Shown piece by piece: positions 37,199 to 49,977 of a stretch of 64,000 nt of DNA. The DNA is from Flaccisagitta enflata (taxonomy: Eukaryota > Chaetognatha > Sagittoidea > Aphragmophora), in contig OZ231127.1 of NCBI GenBank assembly GCA_965153355.1, positions 88,846,001 through 88,910,000 on the forward strand. Reading direction: 5' to 3'. Made by a program: the position numbers and the translations under genes. The notes beneath the pieces are model-generated. The model was not told the origin of the DNA and made no database searches. It was given only the letters and a program-made list of their open reading frames with translations. Position 1 is the stretch's first letter, and each line of letters starts with the position of its first letter.

Positions 37199-37322
37199 AA
37201 AACAAGGCCAAGTTGGCCAATAGGTGCGACGGTGTGGATCGTCGAACGAATGCGTTACCAACCAACCGACCGACCGACCAATGGACACAGCCAGTTATAG
37301 AGGTGTTTTGTCGCACCTAAAA
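37199..37322 (-). mobile_element. Family B hairpin element
   Basis: AAAACAAGGCCAAGTTGGCC, AATAGGTGCGACGG, (CCGA/CCAA)n body, hairpin AGGTGTTTTGTCGCACCT then AAAAA. Confidence 0.8.
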
Positions 37323-37329
37323 AGAACCC

Positions 37330-38010
37330 GTATGTAACTCGTTCCTAATGCCTGTCTACATTAAAAAGCCGAGACACATAAATTTCCGTAACCAGGATGA
37401 AAGTGAATTTGGTAAAATACTAAGGTCCATCGGCAAACGTCGCGTAAGTTGGAGGTGCAAATTAAATATGACTACACTTACTATCTAGAGCAATAACTCT
37501 ATTAAAAATGAAAAATTCAAATGAAAATTGGTGAGGTTCTGAAACTACTTTGAATTTCTGAACTTATGCTGCAAACCGCATCCTTCTAGCTCAAAACATT
37601 TTAGAATTGAGAAGCGTAACAAAAAACGGTAACAAAATTGAAAAATGGCGATAATGATGCAACTAGTTTCTTGTCAGAAGGATAGGAGGTTTTAACATCT
37701 TATTTCTTGGTCTTTAATAAAGCGTCAAACACTTGTTGTACATTTTCATGGTTGGTTACGACTTCATGGAGTCACTGGCATTGCAAATGCAGCACAAGTG
37801 CATATAAGTCATTGACTAGGGAGTGATCTGAATCTATATTCATAGAGTATAGAGTTACCATCCTTTCATGCTAAACATTCTTATCATAATGCTTAGAAAA
37901 TCCCTACTTGGGATGTTGTTTAACCCCACAGATGTAATATCAGTTATTTAATACATTCAAGAGATTTTTTTATGAATCTCATAACAATAAGTCAACCCAT
38001 CCCTATTATG
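37330..38010. other. AT-rich, no gene recognised
   Basis: A phrase near 37583 (ccttctagctcaaaacattt) recalls the centre of the D1/D2 foldback elements, so part may be an old copy. Nothing else supported. Confidence 0.35.
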
Positions 38011-38016
38011 TGGATA

Positions 38017-38193
38017 CAGTTAAGCCCCGCAATAACGAAAGTCAAAGGACCAAAAAATTTTATCCACTATAGGCGGATTTCCCTTATTGCCAGTGTAGAA
38101 ATGAAAAGAAATTGGTATGAACGGACTAAGTTCTAAGATGTGTTATAGGCGGATTTCCGTTACTCTTGGATCCGTTATAGCGGGGTTTAACTG
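38017..38193. mobile_element. pogo/Tigger-like MITE
   Basis: CAGTTAAGCCCCGCAATAAC and TCCGTTATAGCGGGGTTTAACTG are inverted termini flanked by TA (38015-38016, 38194-38195). The termini resemble those of pogo/Tigger elements (memory). 177 bp, no frame. Confidence 0.8.
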
Positions 38194-38315
38194 TATATAT
38201 TTATGCTCTAGATAGTAAGAGGTAGATTCTTTTTCTAAACTAAACAAGTAATGCTGCGCTACAATATCTTCCGTCCACATTATGGAATCCACAACACCCT
38301 CTCCTTCAAACTCAC

Positions 38316-38460
38316 AGACAGACCGACAGACAGACAGACAGACAGACAATCAGACAGACAGACACATAGACAGACAGACAGCCACACAGACAGACACACA
38401 GACAGACACACAGACAGACAAACACACAGACATACAGACACACAGAAACACAGACAGATT
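38316..38460. repeat. (CAGA)n microsatellite
   Basis: Imperfect, with CACA interruptions. Confidence 0.95.
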
Positions 38461-39239
38461 ACGCCACAGGTTGACAATGAGTCCGAGTACTGAATAAACT
38501 AGAGTTGCAGTCAGTCTTAAAATTCAAACTTGTAACTCAAACCGGCAACTCAGACCGGCAGCTCAGACCGGCAGCTCAGACCGGCACCGGCAGCAAGATT
38601 CCGAGAGGAAAAAAACGATAAAACTCGAGAAAGGTGCAAATTTAAACAGCTGGAAAAAAAAACATAATCCCAACCAAAGGAATCGTTTTAACTTAAAAGA
38701 AAGACCCAAAGATGTAAGAACTAAAAAGAAGTTACGGCAAAGAGACAATCCTCATTAACCAAGATTGTCAGAGATTTAAAAATGGCTACAAGGATGGGAT
38801 ATTTCTCAACGTGTCTTTCTTTTTATTATTAACTGGTCTGTCTTTCTGTATGTTTTTTCTGTCTATCTACATGTCTATCTGTCAGTGTATCTATCTGTCT
38901 GTCTATCTGTCTGTCGAATTGTATTGTTGATATTGGTTTTTCTAGAATTTTTGTATGGTCAATGGTCATGTGTAAAAACTGTACATACTGAACAGTGTGG
39001 TTTACAAATAAACCTCAAAAAGATGACTGAAATGGCCATTTACGCATCTCTTGGCAGTCCTAACTTTATGAAAAGAGAAACAATATCATTCTGCTTGACA
39101 ATTGATTATGCAACATTATCGCTTTGGGAAAAAGACATTCCCGTATGAGTTAAGGGGAAACCTTATTTGCATCTGCCGCTCTTTACACCTTCACTGTTGC
39201 ATCCACTTTCATCACAGTCTCCTTCTTCGCCTTCTCCTC

Positions 39240-41310
39240 CATTACCTAACTCATTGCCTCCACTACCACACCCTCAACAGCCACCTCCTCCTCCTCCTCC
39301 TCCTCCGCCTTCTCCGTCTCATTCTTCGCCTCCTCCATAACCTGACTCATTGCCTCCACAACCACTTCCTTAACAGCCACCTCCTCCTTTGCCTCCTCCT
39401 CCGCCTTCTCCGCCTTCTCCGTCTCCTTTTTCGCTTCCTACTCCATTACCTAACTCAATGCCTCCACAACCACTTCCTCAACAGCCACCTCCTCCTCCGC
39501 CTCCCCCTCCGCCTCCTCCGTCTCATTCTTCGCCTCCTCCATTACCTAACTCATTGCCTCCACAACCACTTCCTCAACAGCCACCTCCTCCTCCGCCTCC
39601 CCCTCCGCCTTCTCCGTCTCATTCTTCGCCTCCTACATTACCTAACTCATTGCCTCCACAACCACTTCCTCAACAGCCACCTCCGCCTCCCCCTCCGCCT
39701 CCTCCGTCTCATTCTTCGCCTCCTCCATTACCTAACTCATTGCCTCCACAACCACTTCCTCAACAGCCACCTCCTCCCCCGCCTCCTCCTCCGCCTTCTC
39801 CGTCTCATTCTTCGCCTCCTACATTACCTAACTCATTGCCTCCACAACCACTTCCTCAACAGCCACCTCCTCCTCCGCCTCCCCCTCCGCCTTCTCCGTC
39901 TCATTCTTCGCCTCCTACATTACCTAACTCATTGCCTCCACAACCACTTCCTCAACAGCCACCTCCTCCTCCGCCTCCCCCTCCGCCTTCTCCGTCTCAT
40001 TCTTCGCCTCCTACATTACCTAACTCATTGCCTCCACAACCACTTCCTCAGCCACCTCCTCCTCCGCCTCCCCTCCGCCTTCTCCGTCTCATTCTTCGCC
40101 TCCTACATTACCTAACTCATTGCCTCCACAACCACTTCCTCAACAGCCACCTCCTCCTCCGCCTCCCCCTCCGCCTCCTCCGTCTCATTCTTCGCCTCCT
40201 CCATTACCTAACTCATTGCCTCCACAACCACTTCCTCAACAGCCACCTCCTCCCCCGCCTCCTCCTCCGCCTTCTCCGTCTCATTCTTCGCCTCCTACAT
40301 TACCTAACTCATTGCCTCCACAACCACTTCCTCAACAGCCACCTCCTCCTCCGCCTCCCCCTCCGCCTTCTCCGTCTCATTCTTCGCCTCCTACATTACC
40401 AAACTCATTGCCTCCAAAACCATTTCCTTAACAGCCACCTCCTCCTCCGCCTCCCCCTCCGCCTTCTCCGTCTCATTCTTCGCCTCCTACATTACCAAAC
40501 TCATTGCCTCCACAACCACTTCCTCAACAGCCACCTCCTCCTCCGCCTCCCCCTCCGCCTTCTCCGTCTCATTCTTCGCCTCCTACATTACCTAACTCAT
40601 TGCCTCCACAACCACTTCCTCAACAGCCACCTCCTCCTCCGCCTCCCCCTCCGCCTTCTCCGTCTCATTCTTCGCCTCCTACATTACCAAACTCATTGCC
40701 TCCAAAACCATTTCCTTAACAGCCACCTCCTCCTCCGCCTCCCCCTCCGCCTTCTCCGTCTCATTCTTCGCCTCCTACATTACCTAACTCATTGCCTCCA
40801 CAACCACTTCCTCAACAGCCACCTCCTCCTCCGCCTCCCCCTCCGCCTCCTCCGTCTCATTCTTCGCCTCCTCCATTACCTAACTCATTGCCTCCACAAC
40901 CACTTCCTCAACAGCCACCTCCTCCCCCGCCTCCCCCTCCGCCTTCTCCGTCTCATTCTTCGCCTCCTACATTACCTAACTCATTGCCTCCACAACCACT
41001 TCCTCAACAGCCACCTCCTCCTCTGCCTCCTCCTCCGCCTTCTCCGTCTCATTCTTCGCCTCCTACATTACCAAACTCATTGCCTCCAAAACCATTTCCT
41101 TAACAGCCACCTCCTCCTCCGCCTCCCCCTCCGCCTTCTCCGTCTCATTCTTCGCCTCCTACATTACCAAACTCATTGCCTCCAAAACCATTTCCTTAAC
41201 AGCCACCTCCTCCTCCGCCTCCTCCTCCGCCTTCTCCGTCTCCTTCTTCGCCTTCTCCTCCATTACCTAACTCATCGCCTCTACTACCACTTCCTCAACA
41301 GCCGCCTCCT
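39240..41310. repeat. 96-bp minisatellite, ~22 copies
   Basis: Anchors of the form TCATTGCCTCCACAACCACT recur mostly every 96 bp (39553, 39649, ... 41173), with a few 90-102-bp spacings. One plus frame would encode a 32-residue Pro/Gln/Ser/Leu unit (NSLPPQPLPQQP then PPPPSPSHSSPP). It is broken repeatedly by TAA in ccttaacag units and by frame slips. The 643-codon open frame is a mixture of frames without start, splice or flanking coding signals. I treat it as non-coding. Confidence 0.85.
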
Positions 41311-42100
41311 CTGCCCCTAACCCAGATTCCTACCAAGCTGCCATGCCCCAACCACCTCCTTCATTTTCTCTTGTCTCTATGAACGCTTCTTTTACCGCTC
41401 TCAACCTCGCCACCGCCTCACCTCGTGCCACTGACCCTGCCTCCTCCGTCTCTTCTACCTCCATTTCCCCCTGTCTCTAAAACACTTCACCACCTTCAGC
41501 TTTGCCGCCGTTTCGGCCTCTGCCTCTGCCTCCATTCCCGCCTCCTCCACCTCTTCCACCTCCTCCACCTCCTCCATTACCTCTATTTCCTCCATTGCCG
41601 CTTCTCTTTGCCGCAGATGCCGCCTCTTCCACCTTCTCTGCCTCCTCCTCCTCCTCCGCCTTCCCAGCCTCTTCCGCGTTTTCTGCCTCCTCCATCATTA
41701 CCCATCTCGTTGCCTCCACTACCACCTCCATATCGGTTTTCATTGCCGCTCCCACCCGTTCCGCCGTCTTGACCTCTGCCATATACGTATACCGCCCCCT
41801 TCCACTGCCACTTTCTTTCGCCGCCACCACACCTTTGTCAGCGTTTCTGCCTCCTCCTCCTCCGCCTTCTCATTTACCTCCCACCACCATTACCACTTGT
41901 CCACTGCCACTAAAACTCCCATTCCGCTTCCATTACCGCCCCCACAATTTCTTACTCTACCGCTTCTCTTTGCCGTTAACACCTTAGCCGCCTCCTCTAC
42001 CGCCTCTTCCTCCCCCGCCTCTTCTTCCCCCGCCTCCTCCCCCTGCTCCTCCTTCTCTGCCTTCACCATCACCATCCTCTCTATCGCCGATAGTCGTTGT
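41311..42100. repeat. C/T-rich low-complexity region
   Basis: Degenerate cctcctcc/gccgcctc triplets continuing the minisatellite's composition. Open frames on both strands are compositional. Confidence 0.6.
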
Positions 42101-42115
42101 CATCGTATAAAAACG

Positions 42116-42400
42116 TTTGTGACGAAGCGACGACGACGACGACGATGACGATGACGACGACGATGACGATGACGACGACGATGACGATGACGACGACGAT
42201 GACGACGATGACGACGACGATGACGACGAACGCCGAAGCTACGTTATTGCTTCGTTAAGTGATTGACATATCTTCTCAAAGCCATTAGCCATTAACAGTC
42301 GGTACGTCCTGTCTTTTCTTTACATCAGAACGACGATAGCGACGACGGCGATGATGACGACGACGGCGATGATGATGATTACGACGATGACGGCGAGTCT
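42116..42400. repeat. (GAC/GAT)n arrays
   Basis: 42121-42230 and 42329-42395. Confidence 0.9.
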
Positions 42401-42499
42401 AAAGTCTTTATCTTTCCGTCTTTAGGTCTATACTTATGTCTGTCAATACGTCACAGATATTTTGTCATTTCCCCTTTTCTTTCGTCTCTAAAATAGTAC

Positions 42500-42750
<251 letters not shown>

Positions 42751-42789
42751 TCTTCCTGTCTTTCTTTGGCACGCTCTAGTGTATGCTCC

Positions 42790-44030
42790 ATTGAGACTTA
42801 ATGTGGAGAAGGCAGGAAGAAGGAAGGGAAAGGAAAACAATGGCAATATAGTGAAGAATGGAGAAAGGGAGGAAGGGAAAAGGGAAGGAGAAGGAAAGGA
42901 GGAAAGGGAGGAAGCAACGGTAGAAGAATGGAAGAAAGAGGAGCGGAGGAGTAAAGGACGGTTGGAACGGAAGGAAAGATGGGGATTGGGGAACAACAAA
43001 TACGAGACAAATTGGGTAAAATAAGAGTAAAGCGAAAGGAAGACGGGAGAATAGGTAGGAAGTGAACAAAGGAAGTATGAAAAAAAAGAAAGAGGGGGGG
43101 GGGGGGAAGGACAGTGATGGAGAAAAAAAAGAAAGGGAGCAAGTAAAGGTGAAACAATGTAATGGGGGGGAAAAGAAAAGAAAAACGAGAACATGGGCGG
43201 GGAGATAGAGAGCAATATTTCTTTTTCTTGAAGAGAAAAGAAAAAAAGACTGAAGAAAGGGAATTATTACTCTGATATAGAGGAGAGGAGAATGGAAAAA
43301 AAAGGAGAGAAAAACGAGAGCATTATTCTGTCAAGATATATATCCTGACCCCGTGGATAGAGTTTTCCCCTGATCATCAGATTGTCGTTAAGAAAAGGAG
43401 TTTTTGCTTTCGTAGTGAGACCAACTAGATATTAACGAAGAGAGAGAGAGAGAAAAGAGAGAGAGAGAGAGAGAGAGATCTGACTTGGAAGGACGTGGCA
43501 GAAAAAAAGAAGGTAGAGACAATGGCAAAGAGAGAGTGCCTCCGTTTGTATGTCCGTCGATGGCTTCGGCACATATGTTCACGATTCTAGATAAAAAGAA
43601 TTACTGCCTAGATATCATATAATATCATGGCAGTAATGCATAGGAGAAACCTCAGAACACTTGTTGCATAGGTGAACCACATATTGTCTTAGATTTACCA
43701 ACATTAGATTTTTTTTCAAAATCGTTTTTTTCTTCTTCCTGACTGAGAAAATATTGTTACGCCGCAGGATGAAAAGAGAAAGAAATGTTCAACTGGAATA
43801 CTTTTAGATTTCGCATTCAGGCAAGTATTTTAAGTATTCCAGAGCTAGGACCGGAAATAACAAAAAGTAAATTAAGCAATTTAAAGAATGATGTTCATTA
43901 ATTCAGATGGATAAGTTTTAGATTCTTTCTCTCGACTTCTCCGAGCCTTCGCAAATCGATAAAGTGATGGTAACACACAATCAAGATTTCAAGCAGTTTC
44001 CATCTTGGCCTGAAACTCCACCAACCTCGT
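42790..44030. other. No gene recognised
   Basis: 42790-43500 is purine-rich (gga/gaaag) with a short GA array at 43438-43478. 43560-44030 is AT-rich unique DNA. No supported exon. Confidence 0.4.
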
Positions 44031-44035
44031 TTTCT

Positions 44036-44187
44036 TTTTTAGATGCGCCAAAGCACCTCTATAACTGGCTGTGTCTGTTGGTCTGTCAGTTGGTTGGTTG
44101 GGTGGTCTGTCGGTAATGCGAACGTTAAGTCAATCCACATGGCGCACCAGCCGCACCTACTTGGCCAACTTGGCCTTGTTACTGATC
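44036..44187 (+). mobile_element. Family B hairpin element, forward
   Basis: Hairpin TAGATGCGCCAAAGCACCTC (mutated arm), TATAACTGGCTGTG, (GGTTGGTCTGTC)n-like body, far end GCCGCACCTACTTGGCC, then AACTTGGCCTTGTT. Confidence 0.75.
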
Positions 44188-44254
44188 AATTGATCATCAC
44201 ACATGATTCATTATGGCGACACTTTTCAATGTTCTCCTCCCACTTATTGATTCA

Positions 44255-44448
44255 AAATGGCCGGATACACGGCCACCGAAGTCGCATGGCGGTGGGCAGG
44301 GGCAGTGATATAAAAAAAAAATAACTTGAGCATTTGGGTGGGAGCAGTAATGCAAAAGACGCCCTATCACACCAAAAATGTTTATGGTGACGGACCGACT
44401 GACAGACCGACCAGCCAACAGACCGACATAGCGTAGCTCGCGACTGAG
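44255..44448 (-). mobile_element. Family A hairpin element, reverse
   Basis: GGCCGGATACACGGCCACCG, AAGTCGCATGGCGGTGGGC, (GACCGACC)n body, ending TAGCTCGCGACTGAG with a decayed hairpin. Confidence 0.7.
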
Positions 44449-44589
44449 AAATGCGCGGGGGCAATGATGCTCAAAAACCCTCCATCTATTTTTCGAAAGA
44501 GAACACGTTATACAAAAAACAAGGCCAACACCTATAAGCCGCGTGTCAGACTAAAAAAAAAATGATTAACCTGACTCCTAATTGTATCT

Positions 44590-44815
44590 TTTAGTCGTCT
44601 AAGAATGACTAAGAATGACTTAGAATGACTTAAAATGATTTAGAATGACTTAAAATGATGCAAAGGACTTAATTGACTTAAATGACAATAATGACCTAAA
44701 ATGACTTAAAATGATTTAAAACGACTAAGAATGACTTTGAATGACTTAGAATGCCTTTAAATGACTTAACATGACTTAAAATGACTTAGAATGACTAAAA
44801 TGACTCAAAGAAATA
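44590..44815. repeat. ~10-11-bp ATGACTTARA repeat array
   Basis: Degenerate tandem units of aatgacttag/aaatgactta. A separate 10-bp array, cttagaatta, occurs at 47524-47576. Confidence 0.85.
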
Positions 44816-44837
44816 AAAGTGATAAAAAAGTAAAGTG

Positions 44838-44901
44838 TGACCAACCAACGGAAGGACGGACGGACAAAGCGGGGTGTAGAGTCGCGTGCATGCGACTAAT
44901 A
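44838..44901 (-). mobile_element. Family A hairpin end, reverse, truncated
   Basis: (GGACGGAC) body, AAAGCGGGGTGTAG and hairpin AGTCGCGTGCATGCGACT then AATAA. Confidence 0.7.
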
Positions 44902-45774
44902 ATGTAACCTACAAACGTAAAAATCTAGGTACGGATCTACGGACTAACCGTCTTATAGAACCGTATAGCAACTTCCATGTAATCAAAGCCAATTTCTAGG
45001 ACGAAGACCAAACAAAACAACTTTTTCTTTTCTACAATGTGATTTTTGGCAAGACAAAGACGCGGGGCAGGAGGAAGAGGAGCAGGAGCAGGAGCGGGAG
45101 GGTGAAAAGGAGAAGGAGGAGCAAGAGTGTCTCTAGTGGAGGACCATCAGGTGTGGCTTAAAATTTGACGTTGGCATCAACGAAAGACACGACCTGGTTT
45201 TGGTGAAACTTGTTCAAGCTTGAGTAAAAATAGAACACCATGGACGTTGAGGACGCCTTACCTCGTATTGGTCCATGGTGAGCGTTAGGCAAAAAAAAAA
45301 CAAAAAAAGACCAAAAGTTAAGCACACTCGGCAAGCACGGCTGAAAACCAGAATTCAGAATAGCAAGAGAGTATGCAGATTGATAAGATAAACAGGCAGG
45401 TTTGTATAGGAGCGATTTGAGATTCATCGGGCCAACTATAAGAAATGTGTTTGCACTCAATAAAACTGATCTTATATTTATATATCGGGATGTCACTAAC
45501 TCTCGAATAATCAAGTACTATTTTCATGGATCATGATGTAAAAGAAAGGTATGAAATCTCCCTTTCTTAGATGCATCACTATGAAACAGTGAAAAACTGA
45601 TGTTACAAAATGTGAATATATTTCTCATAGTTGGCCCGGCGATTCCCGAAACGTGCCTGTACAGATTGAGAGGAAGAGAGAACGCAAGAAGAACACTAAT
45701 TGACGCATTTTCTTTCTCAGGAATCATTTGCTGTTATTTCTGTCTGTAACAACATATCGTTGACTGCTTGAGAT

Positions 45775-45805
<31 letters not shown>

Positions 45806-46020
45806 CGTAATTTTGATGTTTACGGGTTGTCGGACTGCTTCGCACCTACTTTGCGCTTAGTTAATGGCGATAACATTTATTTCTTTGGCAATAACAATTA
45901 AGTGATCGACTTGTGAGCAACTTCTCTTTCCGTTTCGACTCTTTTTTCGGCTTTATCCGCCTCTTCAGGCCTTCTTTACGTTGAGTCAAGATTGACCCTT
46001 TATCCTCCAATGCAGTTGTT
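44902..46020. other. No supported gene
   Basis: Contains a purine-rich patch (45062-45130), a minus-strand open frame around 45158-45290 with a GTAAGG next to an ATG (not convincing) and a short (GA)n at 45775-45800. Confidence 0.35.
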
Positions 46021-46021
46021 T

Positions 46022-46095
46022 CTCGCCCACCCACGCCCACCCACGCCCACCCACGCCCACCCTCCATACCCCTCCCCCACCCCCACCCTCCATAC
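46022..46095. repeat. CCCACCCACG tandem repeats
   Basis: Two short C-rich array blocks, also cctccataccc duplicates. Confidence 0.9.
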
Positions 46096-46547
46096 CCCTC
46101 CCCCTCACGTTTTTTGCCTTCTTTTCATCCCTTTGCCTTGCCTCACCTCAGCTCAGTCTGTCTAGTGAATATCTGGTCCCATTAATCTGTTTGTCAATGT
46201 GTTATCACTTATCAGTGACAACTGATAAGTTATCACTTCTTCCGCGCAACTCCGTTATCGTGTTCCTCCCCTTTCTAAGCCATGATTCGTTTCGATGCTT
46301 TTAGTCGAATGCCCTATCAAGCTCGTCAATATTGGTTTCTGTTTCTGTAGGGTAAGTTTTTGTGATTTTCTGAAATCGGCTAAAACAACACAATTTTTTT
46401 CTTTTATCTAATCGTGTCATTTTAACTCGGTTTTAATCTATTTTTGACTTCATTGCTAATAGAAATTGTGAATGATTGCATTCTTGTTCTATTTCATTTA
46501 TTCATTTATTCTTATTCTTTATTCATATTTCTTGTTTCTTTTGGTGT

Positions 46548-46740
46548 GTCCCTTGGTTGGTCCGTAACGCGAAATTTTGGATGACGCGAAATTGGCCGAA
46601 TTTGTTATTTCTGAGCATAACAGCCCCTGCCCACCCAAAATACAGCCCCTGCCCAGCGTATGACTGCCCTGCTTAGCTGCAAACTGCTCCTGCCCACCCG
46701 TCAGCGACAGCTTATTGGCCGTCTATCCGGCCTTGTTTTT
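46548..46740 (+). mobile_element. Family A element, degraded
   Basis: Ggttggtccgt body, AAATACAGCCCCTGCCCA, CTCCTGCCCACCCGTCAGCG, far end TATCCGGCCTTGTTTT. Confidence 0.6.
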
Positions 46741-46834
46741 TTTTTTCAGTATATGATTGGTTTCTTCCATTTTCAAAACATCAGCGACGTAGGGACGCAA
46801 CAGTCTCCCAAACATTCACTCTCTCGTCTCTTGA

Positions 46835-46998
46835 AGGCATACACAGTCAACCACAACTTGCTCCTCAGTTCATGAGGACTCACACAGTCATCCACAATTC
46901 TTTCTCTCTTTTCATGAGGACTTACACACAGCCACCCACCACTTGCACTCTCGTTTCATGAGGAGTTACACACAGCCACCCACTACTGGCTCCCCCTC
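46835..46998. repeat. ~50-bp tandem repeats, 3-4 copies
   Basis: ttcatgaggacttacacaca...ccacccac units. Confidence 0.8.
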
Positions 46999-47111
46999 GT
47001 TATAAGAATACTAGTAGCAAGTTTTGACAAATGGCATCTCTCGATTTTTTGGCGCGGAAATTTCTGTTTTACGATGTTTGTGATGAGCTGAAATCGAAAG
47101 AGTGAAAAAAA

Positions 47112-47202
47112 GAAGAAGAAGAAGAAGAAGAAGAAGAAGAAGAAGAAGAAGAAGAAGAAGAAGAAGAAGAAGAAGAAGAAGAAGAAGAAGAAGAAGAAGA
47201 AA
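47112..47202. repeat. (GAA)n microsatellite
   Basis: Near-perfect trinucleotide array. Confidence 0.95.
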
Positions 47203-47646
47203 AGAGAGAAGGCATGAGAAAAAGGAGGAAGATGTAGAAGAAAATTAGAAGAAAAAAGAAAGAGTAAGAAAGGCGACGAAAAGAGGGAAAGAAACTCTTC
47301 CTTAAATGATTGAAGAATACCACAGAAAAGTTTCCTCGTAGCTGAACTATTAAAAGACAGAATGATGCACACTGTCCCAGATCCCACAACTACGAAAAAA
47401 AAAACCCGTCACCCCAAATCACCCCCACTTCACCAACAATTCAACTTTATGATGAACTGTCTTAAACGACCGACGAAAAAAGGGGCCTTTACAGACCTGA
47501 ATGGGAAATCCGATGAGAGGCTGGCTTAGAATTACTTAGAATTACTTAGAATTACCTAGAATTACTTAGAATTATCGCGGAAACAGTTTCATGGTAATTT
47601 GTCCCTTGCCTCGGTGTTGGCAGGAAAATGAATGGCACTTGTCATA

Positions 47647-47915
47647 GGGGGCGTTTCTAGTCAGAGACAGTCGGTTTTTTAACGGGCCATTCGGTCGCTC
47701 GCTACGTTCTTTCGCTCCCATCGCTCAATCCACTCACTCGCTACGCAGCGCTTTACTTCGCTACGCTCGCTTCGCTTGCTCGCTTCCTTCACAGGCTCGC
47801 TTACTCACTTCGCTCATTCCCTCATGGGACGGTTGAAATTCTTGAATATGTGTTCACGCTGAGGATGCGTTCAACGGGAAAAAACGCGTTTTTCATCTCC
47901 ACTAGAAACACACCC
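47647..47915 (-). mobile_element. PIF/Harbinger-like MITE, copy C7
   Basis: GGGGGCGTTTCTAGTCAGAG and TCCACTAGAAACACACCC termini, ctcatgggacggttgaa and gtgttcacgctg landmarks. Right flank TCA. Confidence 0.8.
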
Positions 47916-47989
47916 TCAGTCGTTGCGAACAAACCCAACCATGGACACACAAAAAAACAAAACAAATAAAAACAAACAAACAACCGAAT

Positions 47990-48480
47990 AACGGCAAACG
48001 AGGACATGGACACATGGACACATAAACATGGACACTAATGAGCAGTGACTTATTCTAATTAAGCTAAACAGGGAGTTTCATTTAAACCACTGAACTATGC
48101 AAATTATGCACTAAAGATATTGATCCTCACGTGACCTCGCACATTTTCTCTCATACAGTGCAAGTGTAACATCAATTTAAGGAAAGAGTAGATGTGACCT
48201 ACTTTTATCAAGTCTCCGACATTAACGTAACGGTATTCTCAGGTTATTTTCGGATGCACCATTACGGTAACATTCACAATAAGACCCGAACTCCTGATAT
48301 AGACTGGCTAGTCATTTCATCTGATATAAAAGCATCTCCAGTGCAGTTCTGGAGAGAGGAAAGCTGCATATAAAAGGAAGGAATAGTTGAGGTAAGAAAA
48401 AGAAGGGGAAAAAATAAGAAAGAAGGGGCAAATACATGAATATTCACAGACGCCCTGTGAACCGCTTCTTTTCAATTTCC
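47990..48480. other. Unique AT-rich DNA, nothing recognised
   Basis: No open frames above background, transposon ends or arrays. Confidence 0.4.
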
Positions 48481-48669
48481 TTATCTCTGCCTTCCTGCTT
48501 CTCTGTTTGACTTTCTGTCTGTCTTTCTGTCTGTCTGTCCGTCTTTCTGTCGGTCTGTCTTTTTGGCATTATAGCTGTTGGTGGCTATGGCTATGTATGT
48601 CTTAACGTGTCAGTTTGTCTCTGACTGTCTGTGTCTCTTTGTTTCTGCATGCTTATGATCCTCTCTTTT

Positions 48670-48907
<238 letters not shown>

Positions 48908-49164
48908 CTATCTGTGTGCTCTGCTATCAGTTTGAAAGAGAAATGATGATAGGTTTTAACGATGAATTTTCTCATGGGAGAAACCAACTCCTTTGGTCCA
49001 CGCCAACGTAGAAATACGAGAGAGGTCGTAGTAGAAAGAATGGAAAAAAGAAGAAGAAAGAAAGAAAGAAAAAGAAGAGAGAAGAAACAAAAAGAAAAGA
49101 GAGAAGAAGAAAGAAAGAAAAAAGAAAAAAAAAGAATGAAGAAGATAAAGAAGAAAGAAAGAAA

Positions 49165-49200
<36 letters not shown>

Positions 49201-49343
49201 ATTGAGGAAAAACTTGCTTCCTTGACGCATATTAAAGATATTCTTTTTCATATTTTACTATACCCCATAGATTTTGAGAATGCGTCATTGATTCTAAAGA
49301 GGAAAATTAATTCCGTTGCCGTTTTAGCACTTATGGTCATGTC

Positions 49344-49651
49344 CAGGGTACGGCAAAGTGCCCGAGCACGCGAACATTGCTCGAAGGCAGCAAGCAATTT
49401 TTGTAGGCAGGAGAGAAAAATATATAAAGAATTTGTTATGGAAATTGGAAAAAAAAGATTTTTTTATCTGAACATCAAAATTGTGTTTTATGGAGATTCC
49501 AATTAGTTGGATTTGAGAGAGATTTTGAATAAATTTGTAATTCTGGTCCTAGAAGGTATTAAAAACGTTTGAAAATAATTCAATTCTATTGTAGGCAGGA
49601 AGCCACTGAAAAATCCAGCTTGTAGGCAGCCAAAAATTTTGCCGGACCCTG
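49344..49651. mobile_element. hAT-like MITE with perfect 8-bp duplication
   Basis: Starts CAGGGTACGGCAAAG and ends TTTGCCGGACCCTG. GTCATGTC flanks it at 49336-49343 and 49652-49659. Internal gtaggcagg motifs repeat near both ends. No frame. Confidence 0.88.
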
Positions 49652-49779
49652 GTCATGTCTGAAGAAAAGGAGAATATTTCTTTTAAAAGGAATATCACGA
49701 CTTGAGTAGAAAGTAAAAATAAAAAAGAGATAAAGAAGGCGTTTTATTTCTCAAGACAGAAGACAGAATTTTTTTTTTT

Positions 49780-49977
49780 TCGCAAGCTTCGCGACTCTAT
49801 CAAACGTTTTTTGGTTGGTCTATCTTAATCCAGCCGTGGGTCTGTCCATCCAATATCATTCCTTTTTTTTTTTTTTTTTTGGCATTTATGGGCTGGCTTG
49901 ATTAACATCTTTTGTCACTGCTCCTGCCCACTGCCCACCCGCACGCGACATGTACAACCGCGTTCCCAGGCTTGTTA
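49780..49977 (+). mobile_element. Family A hairpin element, diverged
   Basis: CGCAAGCTTCGCGACTCTAT (altered hairpin), ggttggtctatc body, CTGCTCCTGCCCA, far end GCACGCGACATGTACAACCG then CAGGCTTGTT. A (GGA)n tract follows at 49995-50042. Confidence 0.65.

Noticed and set aside
39389-41320. 643-codon open frame on the plus strand
   Set aside because: It is a by-product of a 96-bp CT-rich minisatellite, moves between repeat frames, and has no coding context.
45158-45514. Minus-strand open frame with an ATG followed by GTAAGG
   Set aside because: No homology, no consistent exon structure and low-complexity surroundings.
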